From assembly GCA_011799875.1 (NCBI GenBank), contig CM022303.1, positions 548,779,368 to 548,843,367 on the forward strand: DNA of 64,000 bases, written 5' to 3'. Shown here piece by piece: positions 31,913 through 45,302 of this stretch. The DNA comes from Thinopyrum elongatum (lineage: Eukaryota; Streptophyta; Magnoliopsida; Poales; Poaceae). The notes under the pieces were generated by a model, which saw nothing but the letters and a program-made list of their open reading frames with translations, was not told the origin of the DNA and ran no database searches. The translations under genes were made by a program, and so were the position numbers. Each line of letters begins with the position of its first letter. Within the stretch, counting starts at the first letter, position 1.

Positions 31913-33423
31913 CTATAGCCCTTTTTCTAGTAGTGACACATCGACCGACTCCTGCCTGCATCTAGAGTATTAAGTTCATAAGAACAGAGCAACACCTTAA
32001 GCAAGATGACACGATGTAGAGGGATAAACTCAAGCAATATGATATAAACCCCATCTTTTTATCCTTGATGGCAACAATACAATACGTGCCTCGCTACCCA
32101 TTCTGTCACTGGGTGAGGACACCGCAAGATTGAACCCAAAACTAAGCACCTCTCCCATTGCAAGAAAAACCAATCTAGTTGGCCAAACCAAACCGATAGT
32201 TCAAAGAGAAATACAAAGATATCTTAATCATGCATAAAAGAGTTCAGAGAAGACTCCAATAATTTTTATAGATAATCTGATCATAAATCCACAATTCATC
32301 GGATCTCAACAAACGCACCGCAAAAGAAGATTATATCGAATAGATCCCCAAGAACATCGAAGAGAACATTGTATTGAAGATCAAAGAGAGAGACGAAGCC
32401 ATCTAGCTACTAGCTATGGACCCGTAGGTCTGTGGTAAACTACTCACACATCATCGGAAGGGCAGCAAGGTTGGTGTAGAGGTCATCCATGATCGAATCC
32501 CCCTCCGACGGAGTGCCGGAAAAGGCCTCAAGATGGGATCTCACAGGAACACAGGCTTGCGGCGGCGAAAAAGTTTTTTTGGTGTGCCCTCTGGTATAGG
32601 GGGAATAGTTGATAATATATAGTGGTGGAATTAGGGTTGAAAGGTCTCGGGGGGGGGGGGGGGGGCACAAGCCCTGGGGGCGCGGGGGGCGCGCCCCTAC
32701 GGCTTGTGGCCTCCTCTCCAAGTCTCGTGGGTTTCTTCTGGTCCAAGAAAAATCACTGTAAAAATTTATTCCGTTTGGACTCCGTTTGATATTCCTTTTC
32801 TGTAAAAGTCAAAAACAAGGAAAAAACAGAAACTGGCACTGGGCTCTAGGTTAATAAGTTAGTCCAAAAAATAATATAAAATAGCATATTAATGCATATA
32901 AAACATTCAAAACAGATAATATAATAGCATGGAATAATAAAAAATTATAGATACGTTGGAGACTGATACGTCTCCATTGTATTGATGTCGCTTGAACTAC
33001 GTCGGTATTTCCTCAAAGAGGAAGGGATGATGCAGCACAGCTACGGTAGGTATTTCCCTCAGTTATGAAACCAAGGTATCAATCCAGTAGGAGAACCAAG
33101 CAACACTATGTAAATGGTGTGACGACCTCGGCTTAATCGTGCACTAATCATACACACAAATGCACACTATCAAGCCTAAGGACTCACTTGAAGATATCAC
33201 AACACAACTCTAAAAGATAAATAAAGTCATACAAGTTTTATATTACAAGCCAGGGCCTCGAGGGCTCGAATACATAGCTCGATGGCATACAAGTGTCAGC
33301 GGAAGCATCAGATATCTGGGTACAGATATATTACAGAAATAGAGATAAGCCTTTAGGAAGGCGGGGCAAAATAAAACACTATGATCGAAAGGCGTAGGCC
33401 TCCTGCCTAGGACCCTCCGAATC

Positions 33424-33540
33424 CTACTCCTGGTCGTCGGTCGGCTCCTCGTAGAAGTACTCGCCTGGAGGGTAGTAGTAGTAGTCGTAGTCGTCGACGG
33501 GGGCAGCTATCTCAGGGGCTCCGTCATCTGGCGGCGACAT
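33424..33540 (-). CDS. Conserved 38-residue Tyr/Asp-rich ORF in the 4.2-kb LTR-like element, copy 1
   Basis: Starts MSPPDDGAPEIAAPVDDYDY and ends EEPTDDQE. The same ORF with the same start and stop occurs in copy 2 at 53337-53453. Between copies there are five amino-acid changes and four silent changes, with no indels. It is acidic and rich in tyrosine, with no recognised domain. It may be the last exon of a longer LTR transcript: acidic exon-like sequence with splice-like borders lies upstream at about 35108-35205. Whether it is translated is unknown. Confidence 0.4.
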   Translation of the reverse strand: MSPPDDGAPEIAAPVDDYDYYYYPPGEYFYEEPTDDQE

Positions 33541-34599
33541 ATGGATATGGGGAAAAAAAGAAAATAAAGCAAACGTGAGTACTCATCCGAAGTACTCAGC
33601 AAGCAAGGATCTACACTACATATGCAACATTTTCAAAGGAGGCTGTATATGTGGACTGGGCTGCAGAATTGCCAGAATAGAGAGAAGAGCCTAGTCCTAC
33701 CGAAGACTAGCATCTTCAAGCATCTTCATTGGTCTTGCAACATTAGAAGAGTGCAGATTAACATAATGTAAAGTAGTAGTAGTGTTATCAACCTCGCCCA
33801 GAGATTCTTCCTCGACTCCCTGCGAGAAAGCAATCCCAGAGCCATACTATCCATTTCATCTCAAGTCACCAGTTCTAGTTGTACCGATCGGGATACAACT
33901 CCGAGTGTCCGTTACCGTAGGATAGGCTATCGATAGATTGTTTCTTCCCTGCAGGGGTGCACCAACTTACCCACCACGCTTGATTAACTCCGGCCGGACA
34001 CACTTTACTGGGTCATGCCCGGCCTCGGCCCAACGATACGCTGCAACCGGACCGAATACTTAACAGAGAGGTCAGCACGCCGGACTAAACCTATGCCCCC
34101 AGGGGTCTTGGGCCATCGCCCCGGGAACTCCTGCACTTTGCGTCAGGCGGCCGAGAGCAGACCTAGCAACCCCTTAATACAAGCGCAGTTGCGTAACCAG
34201 TCCAACTAGGCGCGCGCCGCTCAGTTGCTGACGTCCATTAAGCTTCGGCTGAAGTATACGACGCAGAACGCCCATACTATGCCCACGTGATGGTTAGTGC
34301 TATCAGGCCAGAGGCCCCTCGGATCAAATATCCAAACCGTTAGTGTGTTGGTAGTGCGGTCATGAGCAGAGACTCACGAAAGATGTGACCCCGTCGCCCC
34401 ATCTCGAGGTCTTGCGGCAAGGGCTAGGAATGCCCAGCCATGCCTCATGTTCAAATCTCGGGCACCATCCAGGTCCACCCGACTCCACAACTTTCGCATT
34501 TAAGCTCGCGCGGGTACCCCTCAGGGCCGAGCCGTCTTTATCCATAATAAGCAGTGTCAATAGTAAAGTAAGGGCATCCGTGTGGCTATCATATCAAGA

Positions 34600-34815
34600 A
34601 GGAATCCGAGGCATCACCCTCGTTGGACTCCCACCTGACGTAAACATCAAGGTGAACTAAAGAGGCATCACCCTCGAGGTCCACACTTGAGCAGTTGCAC
34701 GACAATGTCGTTATCGGGGGTGGTGTAAGAGGAATCACCCTCGCTTACCACGACCGAATAACTAACCTACAAGGTTATCATCAGAAGTGCTGACGAGGTA
34801 TCACCCTCGGCACTC
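34600..34815 (-). repeat. Array of four hairpins with a shared apical sequence, copy 1
   Basis: Four copies of GAGG(N)ATCACCCTCG are each flanked by complementary arms, for example GTGGTGTAAG with CTTACCAC and AGTGCTGA with the GGCACT side. See copy 2 at 52060-52290. Confidence 0.65.
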
Positions 34816-37800
34816 GATATTAACCCAGTAGTGTCGAGCAGTTAAGGGGGAAGTGACGTGCAATGTCGGGGCCTGGTCTTCGATCCCGTTGATCGGGTCT
34901 TCTGAGAATCTAGCGGGGCAGTCAGGATAAAGTGGGGTCTCTAATAGGTCTCTACCCAGCCTATACTAAACAGTTTAGGATAACAGGTAGGTATCAACAG
35001 CAGGTTACAATTAAACAGGCTATGCAGCAGATATAGGATAACAGTAACAGCAGCAACTTCTAATGCAAGCATAAGAGGGAAGAGAGTAGGCGATATCGGA
35101 ATGCTCAAAAGGGGGGTGCTTGCCTGGTTGCTCGGCGGCAAGGGCAAGGTCGTCAACTGTGTCGTCGGGCTCCTGAGCGGCGTCGGCCTCGGGAGCTACG
35201 TCGACGTCGGGGTCTATCGAGAGAGAAGAGGGGGAGGAAACAGATAAATGCACAACAAACAATGCAATACAGGGCATGATGCTAAGATGCAGTCCAGGGT
35301 TGCCTAAAGATGCATCTAGGTCATTTTAGTTATCATAGGATTAACGTTGGATTTATTAACCGGTGTATAAGCACTATTCATCTACCGGATATGGCCTCGA
35401 AGTTGCGGTTTCACCTACGTAGGGGGTTCCGGCATCGAAACAGACGACACGATTAGATTTGTCTCGTCGTTCTGAGCAACTTTCATGTTTTAAGTTTTTT
35501 GATCTGAGCTACGGTTTAAAAGTTATTAATTTTCAAAGATTTAAATATTTTCTGGAATTTTATTTATTTTATCAGAAAAAGGGAATTATGACGTCAGCAT
35601 GAGGCAATGCTGACATCAGCAGGTCAACTGGTCGGCTGACCAGGTCAAACCTGACATGTGGGTCCAGTGGGACCCACATGTCAGTCTCTGTTAAGACTAA
35701 CAGTGTGTTAATCTAATTATCAGGGTTAATTAGGGGGTGGGCCCCATATGTCAGTGAGTGTTTAGTGATTAGTTTTAATTTTAAAACCTATTTAACTAAT
35801 TAACTACGCGGGCCCACTGGTCAGTGACAGAAAGTGCCACATCACCAGTGTTGACCCGGTCAACTGGGTCCACAGGGCCCAGCTGCCAGCGACTCGGGGT
35901 GGCCCACTGGTCAGGCCACGTCGGCCAGCGGCGCCGGAGCTGCTCCGGCGAGCTCCCGACGCGGCGGAGGGACCCGGCCAGCGGCGGAAATCGCGCACAG
36001 GCGACCAAATCGTGCGGTTTTGGGCGCGCTCGATCGGCCCGTCCACCCCGCGTCGATCTAAGGTGACTACACGGCCGGCGGTGCACCGTGGCGACGACGG
36101 CGAGCGCCGCGGCGAACGCCGGACGTCGGGCGTCAACGGAACTGGGGCTACGGGGCTCGACAGGACGCGCGGCTGGGCTCGCTGGGCTCCTGGAAGCACC
36201 AGGAGTTCGATGCCATGCTCAGGAGTGAGCTCGGCCAGCGGTGGCCACGGTGGCGATGCGACAGGCGGCTGCCGGAGTACGGCAATGGCGCGCGGCGGTG
36301 CTAGCTAGCTACGGGGAGTGAGCGAGCAGCACAGGGGAAGGGAAAATGCTCACCGGGCGGCACAAGTAGGCCCGCGAGAGGATTAGGAGCTGCCATGCAG
36401 GGGATCGACGCCGGCGAGCTCCTGTGATCCGAGGTGGGAAATGGTTGACTCCGGGCGTTGCCGAGGCCTGCGGCTCGTTCGCGGGGTCGAGGAGGAAGAG
36501 GTAGGCATCGGCGGATCGTTTGGACTCGTCGGAGAGGTCCGAGGGCGCCGATGGCCACGAGGTTGACGGAGCTGAGGCGACGGCCGCGCTCGACAGAGGC
36601 GAAAGGGAGCGGGCGAGCTCGAGGGAGAGGGAGAGAGAGGCGCGGCGAGTGGATGAGAACGGAGGGAAGGAGCCGAGGGGGTCCTTATCCCCTCGCTGCG
36701 TCGGTGGCTGTCGGTGGCCGTCGCCGTGTCGGCGGGCGACCGGAGCGCGAGCGCTCAGCCATGGCGATGGTGACACGCCGAAGGAGAGAGAGGGAGATGG
36801 GCCAGATGGGCCGTGGTCGGGGCACTGTGCACTTAGCCAGATGGGCCGTGGTCGGGGCACTGTGCACTTAGGCCCAGTGCACAGTGCCTCGTTTTATTTT
36901 TCTTATTTTCTGTTTTGCTTTTTCTTTATTTATTTCTGTTAGGTAATTGTTTAGGCCACTTTTGCACTTATGTAAAATATGAAACTTGGCCCAAATATTA
37001 CAGTGCATTAATACCTTTCATCAAAAACTTGTTTGGGCAGAGTAGAATTTTATTTGAATTTGATATTATTTTAAATGGATTAAATAATTCTGTTTTGGTG
37101 CTGTTTCATGTGGTTTGAGTCATTTAGCTAATTCAGCTATCATTGTTTATATTTTTATGAGTGCTTCTGGAATATTTGCTATTTAGTGAACATTTTTCTC
37201 ATAGTGTTTGAGCAAATCTATTTTGCACTTTTGAATTTGAGTTGATTTTCAGAATAGAATTTGAATTGTTTTGTTTAACCACTATGACTAGGCACTGCAA
37301 ATGAGATGACTTGGCATTATTAGCAGACAATCACAGTGGCTATTACACAGGGGTGTTACAAATGGTACCTACACATAAACAACAAATACTTGCAACCCGA
37401 CGCTTATGAGGGGTTGTCAATCCCTCTACGGGTAACGGCGCAAGAAATTGTCAAGTTGACAGGATAAAAATTATGTAGATTGGATAAATCGATCTCGATA
37501 AAACACGAAATAAAATAAGTAACAAAAAAGTGCAGCAAGGTATTTTTGGCTTTTTGGAATAATAGATCTGAAAATAAAACCGAATAAAAATAGATCTCAA
37601 AGCAAATATGATAAAGAATAGACCCGGGGGCCATAGATTTCACTAGTGGCTTCTCTCAAGAAAATAGCACACAGTGGGTAAAAAAATTACTGTTGGGCAA
37701 TTGATAGAAGATCGAATAATTATGACGATATCCAAGGCAACGATCAATATATATGCATCACGTCCAAGATTAGTAGACCGACTCCTGCCTGCATCTACTA

Positions 37801-40800
37801 CTATTACTCCACACATCGACCGCTATCCAGCATGCATCTAGTGTATTAAGTTCATGGAGAAATGGAGTAATGCAATAAGAACGATGACATGATGTAGACG
37901 AGATATATTCATGTAGGAACAACCCCCATCTTGTTATCCTTAATAGCAACGATACATGCGTGTCTTGCTGCCCCTTCTGTCACTGGAAAAGAACACCGCA
38001 CGATCGAACCCATCATAAAGCACCTCTTCCCATGGTAAGAAAAATCGATCTGATTGGCCTAACTAAACCAAACATTCGAAGAAGAAATACGAGGCTATAA
38101 ATAATCATGCATATAAGAGATCAAAAGAAGGCTCAAATAATATTCATGGATATAGATCTGATCATAAACTCAAAGTTCATCGGATCCCAACAAACACACC
38201 GCAAAAAAGAGTTACATCAAATAGATCTCCAAGAGACCATTGTATTGAGAATCAAAAGAGAGAGAGGAAGCCATCTAGCTACTGCCTACGGACCCGTAGG
38301 TCTATGGTGGACTACTCACGCATCATCGGAGAGGCACCAATGAGGATGATGAACCCCTCCGTGATGGTGTCTAGATTTGATCTTGTGGTTCTGGAACTTG
38401 CGGCGGCTGGAATTGTGTTTCGTCGACTCCCCTAGGGTTTATGGAATATTTGGGGATTTATAGGGCGAAGAGGCGGTACGGGAGGCCACCGAGGGGGGCA
38501 CAACCCCCCTGGGCACGCCCTGGTGGGTTGTGCCCACCTCGGGCCTCCCCTCTAGTACTTCTTTGGCCCATCTTGTGTCTTCTGGTCCAAAAAAAGTGCT
38601 CCAAAAAGTTTCGCTGCGTTTGGTACTGATATTCTGCGAAGTAAAAAACAAGCAAAAAACAGCAACTGGCACTGGGCACTATGTCAATAGGTTAGTCCCA
38701 AAAAATGATATAAAATTGCTATAAAATGATTGTAAAACGTCCAAGAATGATAATATAACAGCATGGAATAAGCAAAAATTATAGATATGTTGGAGACGTA
38801 TCAGCATCCCCAAGCTTAATTCCGACTCGTCCTCGAGTAGGTAAATGATAAAAACAGAATTTTTGATGTGGAATGCTGCCTAACATGTTCATCACATATT
38901 TTTTTCTTTTTTAGCATGGACATTTGGAATTTTATATGGTTCAAAGCAATAGTCTAGTTTTGACATGAAGATTTTAATACTCAAGCATATCAACAAGCAA
39001 CCATGTCTTTCAAAATATCAACACTAAAGAAAGTTATCCCTAGCCCATCATGCTCAATCATTGATCCATTCATGAAACACACTCGCATATTAGCTACATC
39101 CAGTGCTCAAGTATGATCATAGTGCCCTTTAGTTGGTGCTTTATAAGAGAAGATGGAAAATCAAATAAAAATAAAAATTGCATAAAGTAAATAGATAGGC
39201 CCTTCGCAGAGGGAAGTAGGGATTTGTAGAGGTGCCAGAGCTCAAAGCTTAAATTGAGAGATAAAATTTTTGAGAGGCATACTTTTCCCGTCAACGAAAA
39301 CGACCGAGTAATTCGCAACACTTTCCATGCTAGATATATCATAGGCGGTTCCCAAACAGAAAATAAAGGTTATTCCTTTTTCCACCATTCTTTCACATTC
39401 CACGGCTAGCCGTATCCACGGGTACTGTCCATACCAATACTTTCCAAGGAATTTATTATTTGACAACATAAAGTAAATTTCTTTTTCATTTCAGGACTGG
39501 GCAACCCTATTACCGCCGCACTCTCGTGCATTGACAAGTGAATAAACACTCATCTTGAGAATAACACATCTAGCATGGAAAATATTGGCCATCCCCTGTC
39601 GCTTCATGAGCGGTACGGGCACACAAAAAGAAAATTTATTTTGAAAATTAGAGATGGCACATACAAATTTGCTTAGAACGGCATGGAAATACCGCATATA
39701 GGTAGGTATGGTGGACTCATAAGGCAAAACTGGGTTTAAAGAATTTGGATGCACAAGTAGAATTTCTACTTAGTACAAGTGGAGACTAGCAAAAAGATTG
39801 AGAAGCAACCAACCAAGAAACAAAAAATGACATAAGCGAGCATTAAGCATAACTAACACCGAATAATGCACCACAAGCAGGATGTAATTTCATTGCACAA
39901 CTATTGACTTTCGTGCTTGCATAGGGAATCACAAACCTTAGCACCAATATTCTTACTAAAGCATAATTACTCACCAACATGACTCACATATCACTATCAT
40001 CATATCTCAAAACTATTACAAAGAATCAAGTTTATTTTGTCCAATGATCTTCGTGAAAGTTTTTATTATATCCCCCTTGAATATCTATCACTTTGGGACT
40101 AGTTTCATATATTGCAATTGCTTTTGACAAGCTCAAACAAGTCTAAGTGAAGAACATGAGCATAAAATTTTTCGTCTCTCAAAATAATATAAGTGAAGCA
40201 TGAGAGAATTTCATCAAAAAATTGCTAACTCTAAAATTAATCTAAGTGAAGCATGAGAGCATTTCTACAAAAATATTAAAGCACACCGTGCTAAAAAAGA
40301 TATAAGTGAAGCACTAGAGCAATTTCACAGCTCAAAAAATTTAAGTGAAGCATATAGAGCAATTCTAACAAATCATAGCATAATTTTGGCTCTCTCAAAT
40401 AGGTGTGTCCAGCAAGGATACTTGTGACAAACTAAAAAGCAAAACAAGCAAATACTCATATAATACAAGACGCTCCAAGCAAAACTCATGATATGTGACG
40501 AATAAAAATATAGCTCCAAGTAAAATACCGATGGTCGTTAGAAGAAAGAGGGGATGCCTTCCGAGGCATCCCCAAGCTTAGTTGCTTGGTTCTCCTTGAA
40601 TATTAACTTGGGGTGCCATGGGGCATCCCCAAGCTTAGGCTCTTTTCACTTCTTATTCCTTCATCCATCGCGATCTCACCCAAAACTTGAAAACTTCAAT
40701 CACACAAAACTTAACAAAACCTTCGTGAGATCCGTTAGTATAAGAAAACCAATCTTTACTTTAAGTACTGTAGCAAACCCAATTTTGTTATTGCATTATA

Positions 40801-41290
40801 TGTACTGTATTCTAACTTTACCATGGCTTATACCCCCCGATACAATCCATAGATTCATCAAAATAAGCACATAATGCAAAGAAAAACAGAATCTGTCAAA
40901 AACAGTACAGTCTGTAAATATGCGAATTGTTCTCATACTTATGTAACTCCAAAAATTCTAAAACATTAGGAAAACAGAGGAAATTTATATAAAAAAATTT
41001 TGTAAAAAATTCAGAAATTTTAGTCCCATCTGTGAATTTAAACAATTCTGTTACTAGACGCAAAAGTTTATGTTTTTCAACAGGATCGAATCAACTATCA
41101 CCAAAGCTATCCCAAAGGCTTTACTTGGCACAAATACTAATTAAAACATAAAAAACACAATCATAACAGAGGCATAATTTTGTAAACACTCAATAATAGA
41201 AAGAGAAAGGCAAAAATAATTTTTATTCATTGGGTTGCCTCCCAACAAACGCTATCGTTTTATGCCCCTAGCTAGGCATAATGCATAGAT

Positions 41291-41944
41291 TCAAGTGTTG
41301 TCATCTTTAGTTTCCAATTCCTCAATCACACAACCAATATTCTTCAAAGATTTAGCATATATATTTTCAATAACAATACTCCTAGGAATGAGATTGAAAA
41401 TTTCATTCTTGCAAGTAGGGTTTCTCATAACTTCAACAAAGTCGGGGTGAATACTAATCATCTTAAGATCTTCTTTGTTACTATTAGAAGTTGCACCCTT
41501 GTTCTTAGTGACTTGAGTAATCTTGCTAATTTTTACGGAAGTTTTTTCAATAGTTTTGGCAGAAGCAAAAGCCGAGCTTAAATTACAAAAAAATTCTTCG
41601 AACTTATCAATCCGAGAAGGACTTTCTTCAATTCTTTCGTGAATTACGGTTCCTTTTTCCTTTAGCAACTTAAAAACCTCTCCCGCTTTTGACCCAATTT
41701 TATTAGCAAGATTACGCATTTTTTTATCCAAGTTTTCAATATGTTCTTTGGTAAGCATTTTCTGTTCAAAAGCATCAAGCCTTCGCATAACATGCTCAAG
41801 TGTTAAAGCAGTTTCATTGATAGTGAGAGGTGGTGAACCCACTAGATTTTCCATAGCATTAAAAGCATCCAAAGATGGACACATCAAGAAATTCCCACCG
41901 GTAATCGTATCAAGGACGAATCTATACCAGGTGGTAATGCCCAC
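41291..41944 (-). CDS. Gag-like protein of element B
   Basis: An open frame of 217 residues next to the primer site, in the gag position of element B. The N terminus (RFVLDTITGGNFLM) resembles the end of the Ty3-type gag core seen in element D (HRQLLDFAAKGNFIE). It is followed by a long Lys/Glu-rich helical region, probably coiled coil (LTLEHVMRRLDAFEQKM). It ends ETKDDNT, as D's frame ends KTKDDNT. The frame probably extends upstream of the chosen Met with a break, since about 370 bases separate it from the LTR. No zinc knuckle, protease or polymerase follows. The protein may be a truncated gag used for packaging with help from an autonomous relative; that role is inference. Confidence 0.55.
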   Translation of the reverse strand: MGITTWYRFVLDTITGGNFLMCPSLDAFNAMENLVGSPPLTINETALTLEHVMRRLDAFEQKMLTKEHIENLDKKMRNLANKIGSKAGEVFKLLKEKGTVIHERIEESPSRIDKFEEFFCNLSSAFASAKTIEKTSVKISKITQVTKNKGATSNSNKEDLKMISIHPDFVEVMRNPTCKNEIFNLIPRSIVIENIYAKSLKNIGCVIEELETKDDNT

Positions 41945-42329
41945 ATAAAAATTGCGAAGAAGAACAACGGTAGATTGCTTATGAATAGATCTATTATGAA
42001 CACTGCAAATTCTATACCAAGAATCTTTTAGATTCTACCCTCCCCTTTGTTTAAAATTAAGAACTTCATTTTTGGGGTACACGTAATAGAGGAAGAACTA
42101 GCCATAATGATAAAGTAGGCAAACAAGATCACATGCAAAAAGATAGATCTGACGAGAAAACGGCGAAAGAAAAAGAGGGCGAATAAAGCGGCAGATTTTT
42201 GTGAAGTGGGGGAGATGAAAACGAGAGGCAAATGGATAATAATGTAAATTGCAAGGAGATGAGATTTGTGATTAGGAACATGATAGATGTTGATGATGTC
42301 TGCCCGGCAACGGCGCCAGAAATTCCTTT

Positions 42330-43910
42330 TGATGTCGCTTGAACTACGTCGGTATTTCCCCAAAGAGGAAGGGATGATGCAGCATAGCTACGGTAGGTAT
42401 TTCCCTCAATTATGAAACCAAGGTATCAATCCAGTAGGAGAACCAAGCAACACTATGTATACAGTACCTGCACAGAAAGAACAAATACTTGCAACCCGAC
42501 GCTTATGAGGGGTTGTTAATCCCTCTATGGGTAACGGTGCCAGAAATTGTCAAGTTGACGGGATAAAAAATGTGTAGATTGGATAAATAGATCTCGATAA
42601 AACGTGAAATAAAATAAGTAACAAAAAAGTGCAGCAAGGTATTTTTGGGTTTTTGGAATAATAGATATGAAAATAAAAGCGAATAAAAATAGATCTCAAA
42701 GCAAATATGATAAAGAATAGACCCGGGGGCCGTAGATTTCACTAGTGGTTTCTCTCAAGAAAATAGCACACGGTGGGTAAACAAATTACTGTTGGGCAAT
42801 TGATAGAAAATCGAATAATTATGACGATATCAAAGGCAATGATCAATATATAGGCATCACGTCCAAGATTAGTAGACAAACTCCTGCCTGCATCTACTAC
42901 TATTACTCCACACATCGACCGCTATTCAGCATGCATCTAGTGTATTAAGTTCATGGGGAAACGAAGTAATGTAATAAGAATGATGACATGATGTAGACGA
43001 TATCTATTCATGTAGGAATAGCCCCCATCTTGTTATCCTTAATAGCAATGATACATGCATGTCGTGCTGCCCCTTCTGTCACTGGGAAAGAACACCGCAC
43101 GATCGAACCCATCACAAAGCACCTCTTCCCATGGCAAGAAAAGTCGATCTAGTTAGCCTAACTAAACCAAAGATTAGAAGAAGAAATACGAGGCTATAAA
43201 TAATCATACATATAAGAGATCAAAATAAGGCTCAAATAATATTCATGGATATAGATCTGATCATAAACTCAAAGTTCATCGGATCCCAACAAACACACCG
43301 CAAAAAAGAGTTACATCAAATAGATCTCCAAGAGACCATTGTATTGAGAATCAAAAGAGAGAGGGGAAGCCATCTAGCTATTGCCTACGGACCCGTCGGT
43401 TTATGGTGGACTACTCACGCATCATCGGAGAGGCACCAATGAGGATGAACCCCTCCGTGATGGTGTCTAGATTGGATCTCGTGGTTCTGGAACTTGCGGC
43501 GGCTGGAATTGTGTTTCGTCGACTCCCCTAGGGTTTCTGAAATATTTGGGGATTTATAGGGCGAAGAGGCGGTGCGAGAGGCCATCGAGGGGGGCATAAC
43601 CCCCCTGGGCGCACCCTGGTGGGTTGTGCCCACCTCGGGCCTCCCCTCTGGTACTTCTTTGTCCCATCTTGTGTCTTTTGGTCCAAAATAATTCTCCAAA
43701 AAGTTTCGCTGCGTTTGGACTCCGTTTGGTACTGATATTCTGCGAAGTAGAAAACAAGCAAAAAAATAGGAACTGGCACTGGGCACTATGTCAATAGGTT
43801 AGTCCAAAAAAATGATATAAAGTTGCTATAAAATGATTGTAAAACATCCTAGAATGATAATATAACAGCATGGAACAAGGAAAAATTATAGATACGTTGG
43901 AGACGTATCA
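42330..43910 (-). repeat. 5' LTR of element B (1,581 bp)
   Basis: TGATGTCGCTTGAAC at the left and AGACGTATCA at the right. It is collinear with the LTRs at 4064-5644 and 32983-38803. Confidence 0.93.
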
Positions 43911-43915
43911 CGTAT

Positions 43916-45302
43916 CTACTTTTCCAAACTCTTTTGCCCTTGTTTTGGACTCTAATTTGCATGCTTTGAATGGAACTAACCCGGACTGATGTTGTTTTCA
44001 GTAGAATCACCATGGTGTTATTTTTGTGCAGAAATCAAAGTTCTCGGATTGACATGAAAATTTACGGAGAATTTTTGTGGAATATATAAAAAATACTGTT
44101 GCAAGAAGTAACCAGAGGGGGGCCACCCAGAGGCCACAAGCCCTGGGGGCACGCCGACCCCCCTAGGGCGCGCCCTGCAGGCTTGTGGGCCCCCTGGACC
44201 TCCTCTGACCCTAACTCCAACTCTATAAGTACCTATTCGGGGAGAAAAAAAATCAGAGAGAAGGATTCATCACGTTTTACGATACGGAGCCGCTGCCGCC
44301 TGCTGTTCTTCATCGGGAGGGCTGATCTGGAGTGCGTTCGGGGCTCCGGAGAGGGGGATTCGTCGCCATCATCGTCATCAACCTTCCTCCATCACCAATT
44401 TCAAGATGTTCACCGCCGTGAGTGAGTAATTCCATCATAGGATTGCTGGACGGTGATGGGTTGGATGAGATTTATCATGTAATCGAGTTAGTTTTGTTAG
44501 GTTTTGATCCCTAGTATCCACTATGTTCTGAGATTGATGTTGCTATGACTTTGCTATGCTTAATGCTTGTCACTAGGGCCCGGGTGCCATGATTTCAGAT
44601 CTGAACCTATTATATTTTCATGAATATATGTGTGTTCTTGATCCTATCTTGCAAGTTGTAGACACCTATTACGAGTTATGATCCGCATACCCCAAGGTGA
44701 CAATAATTGGGATTCTTTCCGGTGATTACCGTAGTTTGAGGAGTTCATGTATTCACTAAGTGCTAATGCTTTGGTCCGGTTCTCTATTAAAAGGAGACCT
44801 TAATATCCCTTAGTTTCCATTAGGACCCCGCAACCATGGGAGGGTAGGACAAAAGATGTCATGCAAGTTCTTTTCCATAAGCACATATGACTACATATGG
44901 AATACATGCCTACATTATAGTGATGAATTGGAGCTAGTTCTGTGTCACCCTAGGTTATAACTGCTACATGATGAATATTATCCAACACAATTATCATTGC
45001 CGATCCAATGCCTACGAGCTTTTCACATATTGATCTTTGCTAAGTTACTTTCGTTGCTACTGCTGTTACAATCACTACAAAACTGCTACTGTTACTTTTG
45101 CCACTGTTACCGTTACTATCATACTACTTTGCTACTAAATACTTTGCTACAGATATTAAGTCTTTCAGGTGTGGTTGAATTGACAACTCAACTGCTAATA
45201 CTCGTGAATATTCTTTGGCTCCCCTTGTGTCGAATCAATAAATTTGGGTTGAATACTCTACCCTCGAAAACTGTTGCGATCCCCTATACTTGTGGGTTAT
45301 CA
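43916..45302 (+). repeat. Main part of the 5' LTR of element C
   Basis: It continues from 32964-32982 after element B and ends TGTGGGTTATCA. The short tail between this end and the ATG at 45381 carries the primer-binding-like site. Confidence 0.85.

Larger units (their letters stand above)
19025..31935 (-). mobile_element. CACTA (En/Spm-type) DNA transposon, 12.9 kb, both ends present
   Basis: Terminal inverted repeats begin CACTACTAGAAAAA at both ends (left at 19025; right end 31935 in complement), with a 3-bp target duplication ACA (19022-19024 and 31936-31938). Both ends carry dense direct and inverted copies of GGTGCGCCA(C/T)T, the usual subterminal transposase-binding arrangement. All coding frames read on the minus strand, in the order Tnp2-type transposase, TnpA/Ulp1-like ORF, small hybrid-binding ORF. 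An Angela-like solo LTR lies within the transposase. The transposase and second ORF are broken, so this copy is no longer autonomous. Confidence 0.95.
18492..32963 (-). repeat. LTR G: Fatima-like LTR on the minus strand, split by the CACTA element
   Basis: The left part (18492-19024) and right part (31936-32963) together give about 1.56 kb. They match, in reverse, the LTRs of element D (46299-47888). The left boundary TGCTACTTCTTGAGC is the complement of D's LTR 3' end. At the right, the expected final GTATCA is missing because element C starts there at 32964. No primer-site sequence lies left of 18492, so this is either a 3' LTR or a solo LTR. A run of 17 G residues is at 32649-32665. Confidence 0.85.
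33118..37360 (-). mobile_element. 4.2-kb LTR-like element, copy 1 (probable long solo LTR)
   Basis: Bounded by TG...CA type ends (minus strand starts TGTAACACCCCTG, ends GTCGTCACA) and by a perfect 5-bp duplication AATGG (33113-33117 and 37361-37365). The length of 4,243 bp and the end type match copy 2 at 49566-53758. There are no terminal direct repeats, so each copy looks like one very long LTR, comparable in size to LTRs of LARD-type elements of barley. It includes a GC-rich block (35800-36890), a four-hairpin array (34600-34815) and a short conserved ORF (33424-33540). I cannot name the family. Confidence 0.8.
32983..43910 (-). mobile_element. Element B: non-autonomous gypsy-type element, same family as A, inserted in the LTR of C
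   Basis: 3' LTR at 32983-38803 (about 1.57 kb once the inserted 33118-37360 segment is removed), internal region 38804-42329, 5' LTR 42330-43910 (1,581 bp). Flanks TGTAT (32978-32982) and CGTAT (43911-43915) are a 5-bp target duplication with one change, and they join the two parts of C's LTR correctly. It has a primer site at about 42303-42320 and a polypurine tract at 38804-38820. No pol frame is present. Confidence 0.92.

Noticed and set aside
35796..36942. Several frames of 60-183 codons in the GC-rich block of the 4.2-kb element, copy 1
   Set aside because: They overlap on both strands and the equivalent block in copy 2 (49945-50947) does not keep the same frames. Composition explains them.
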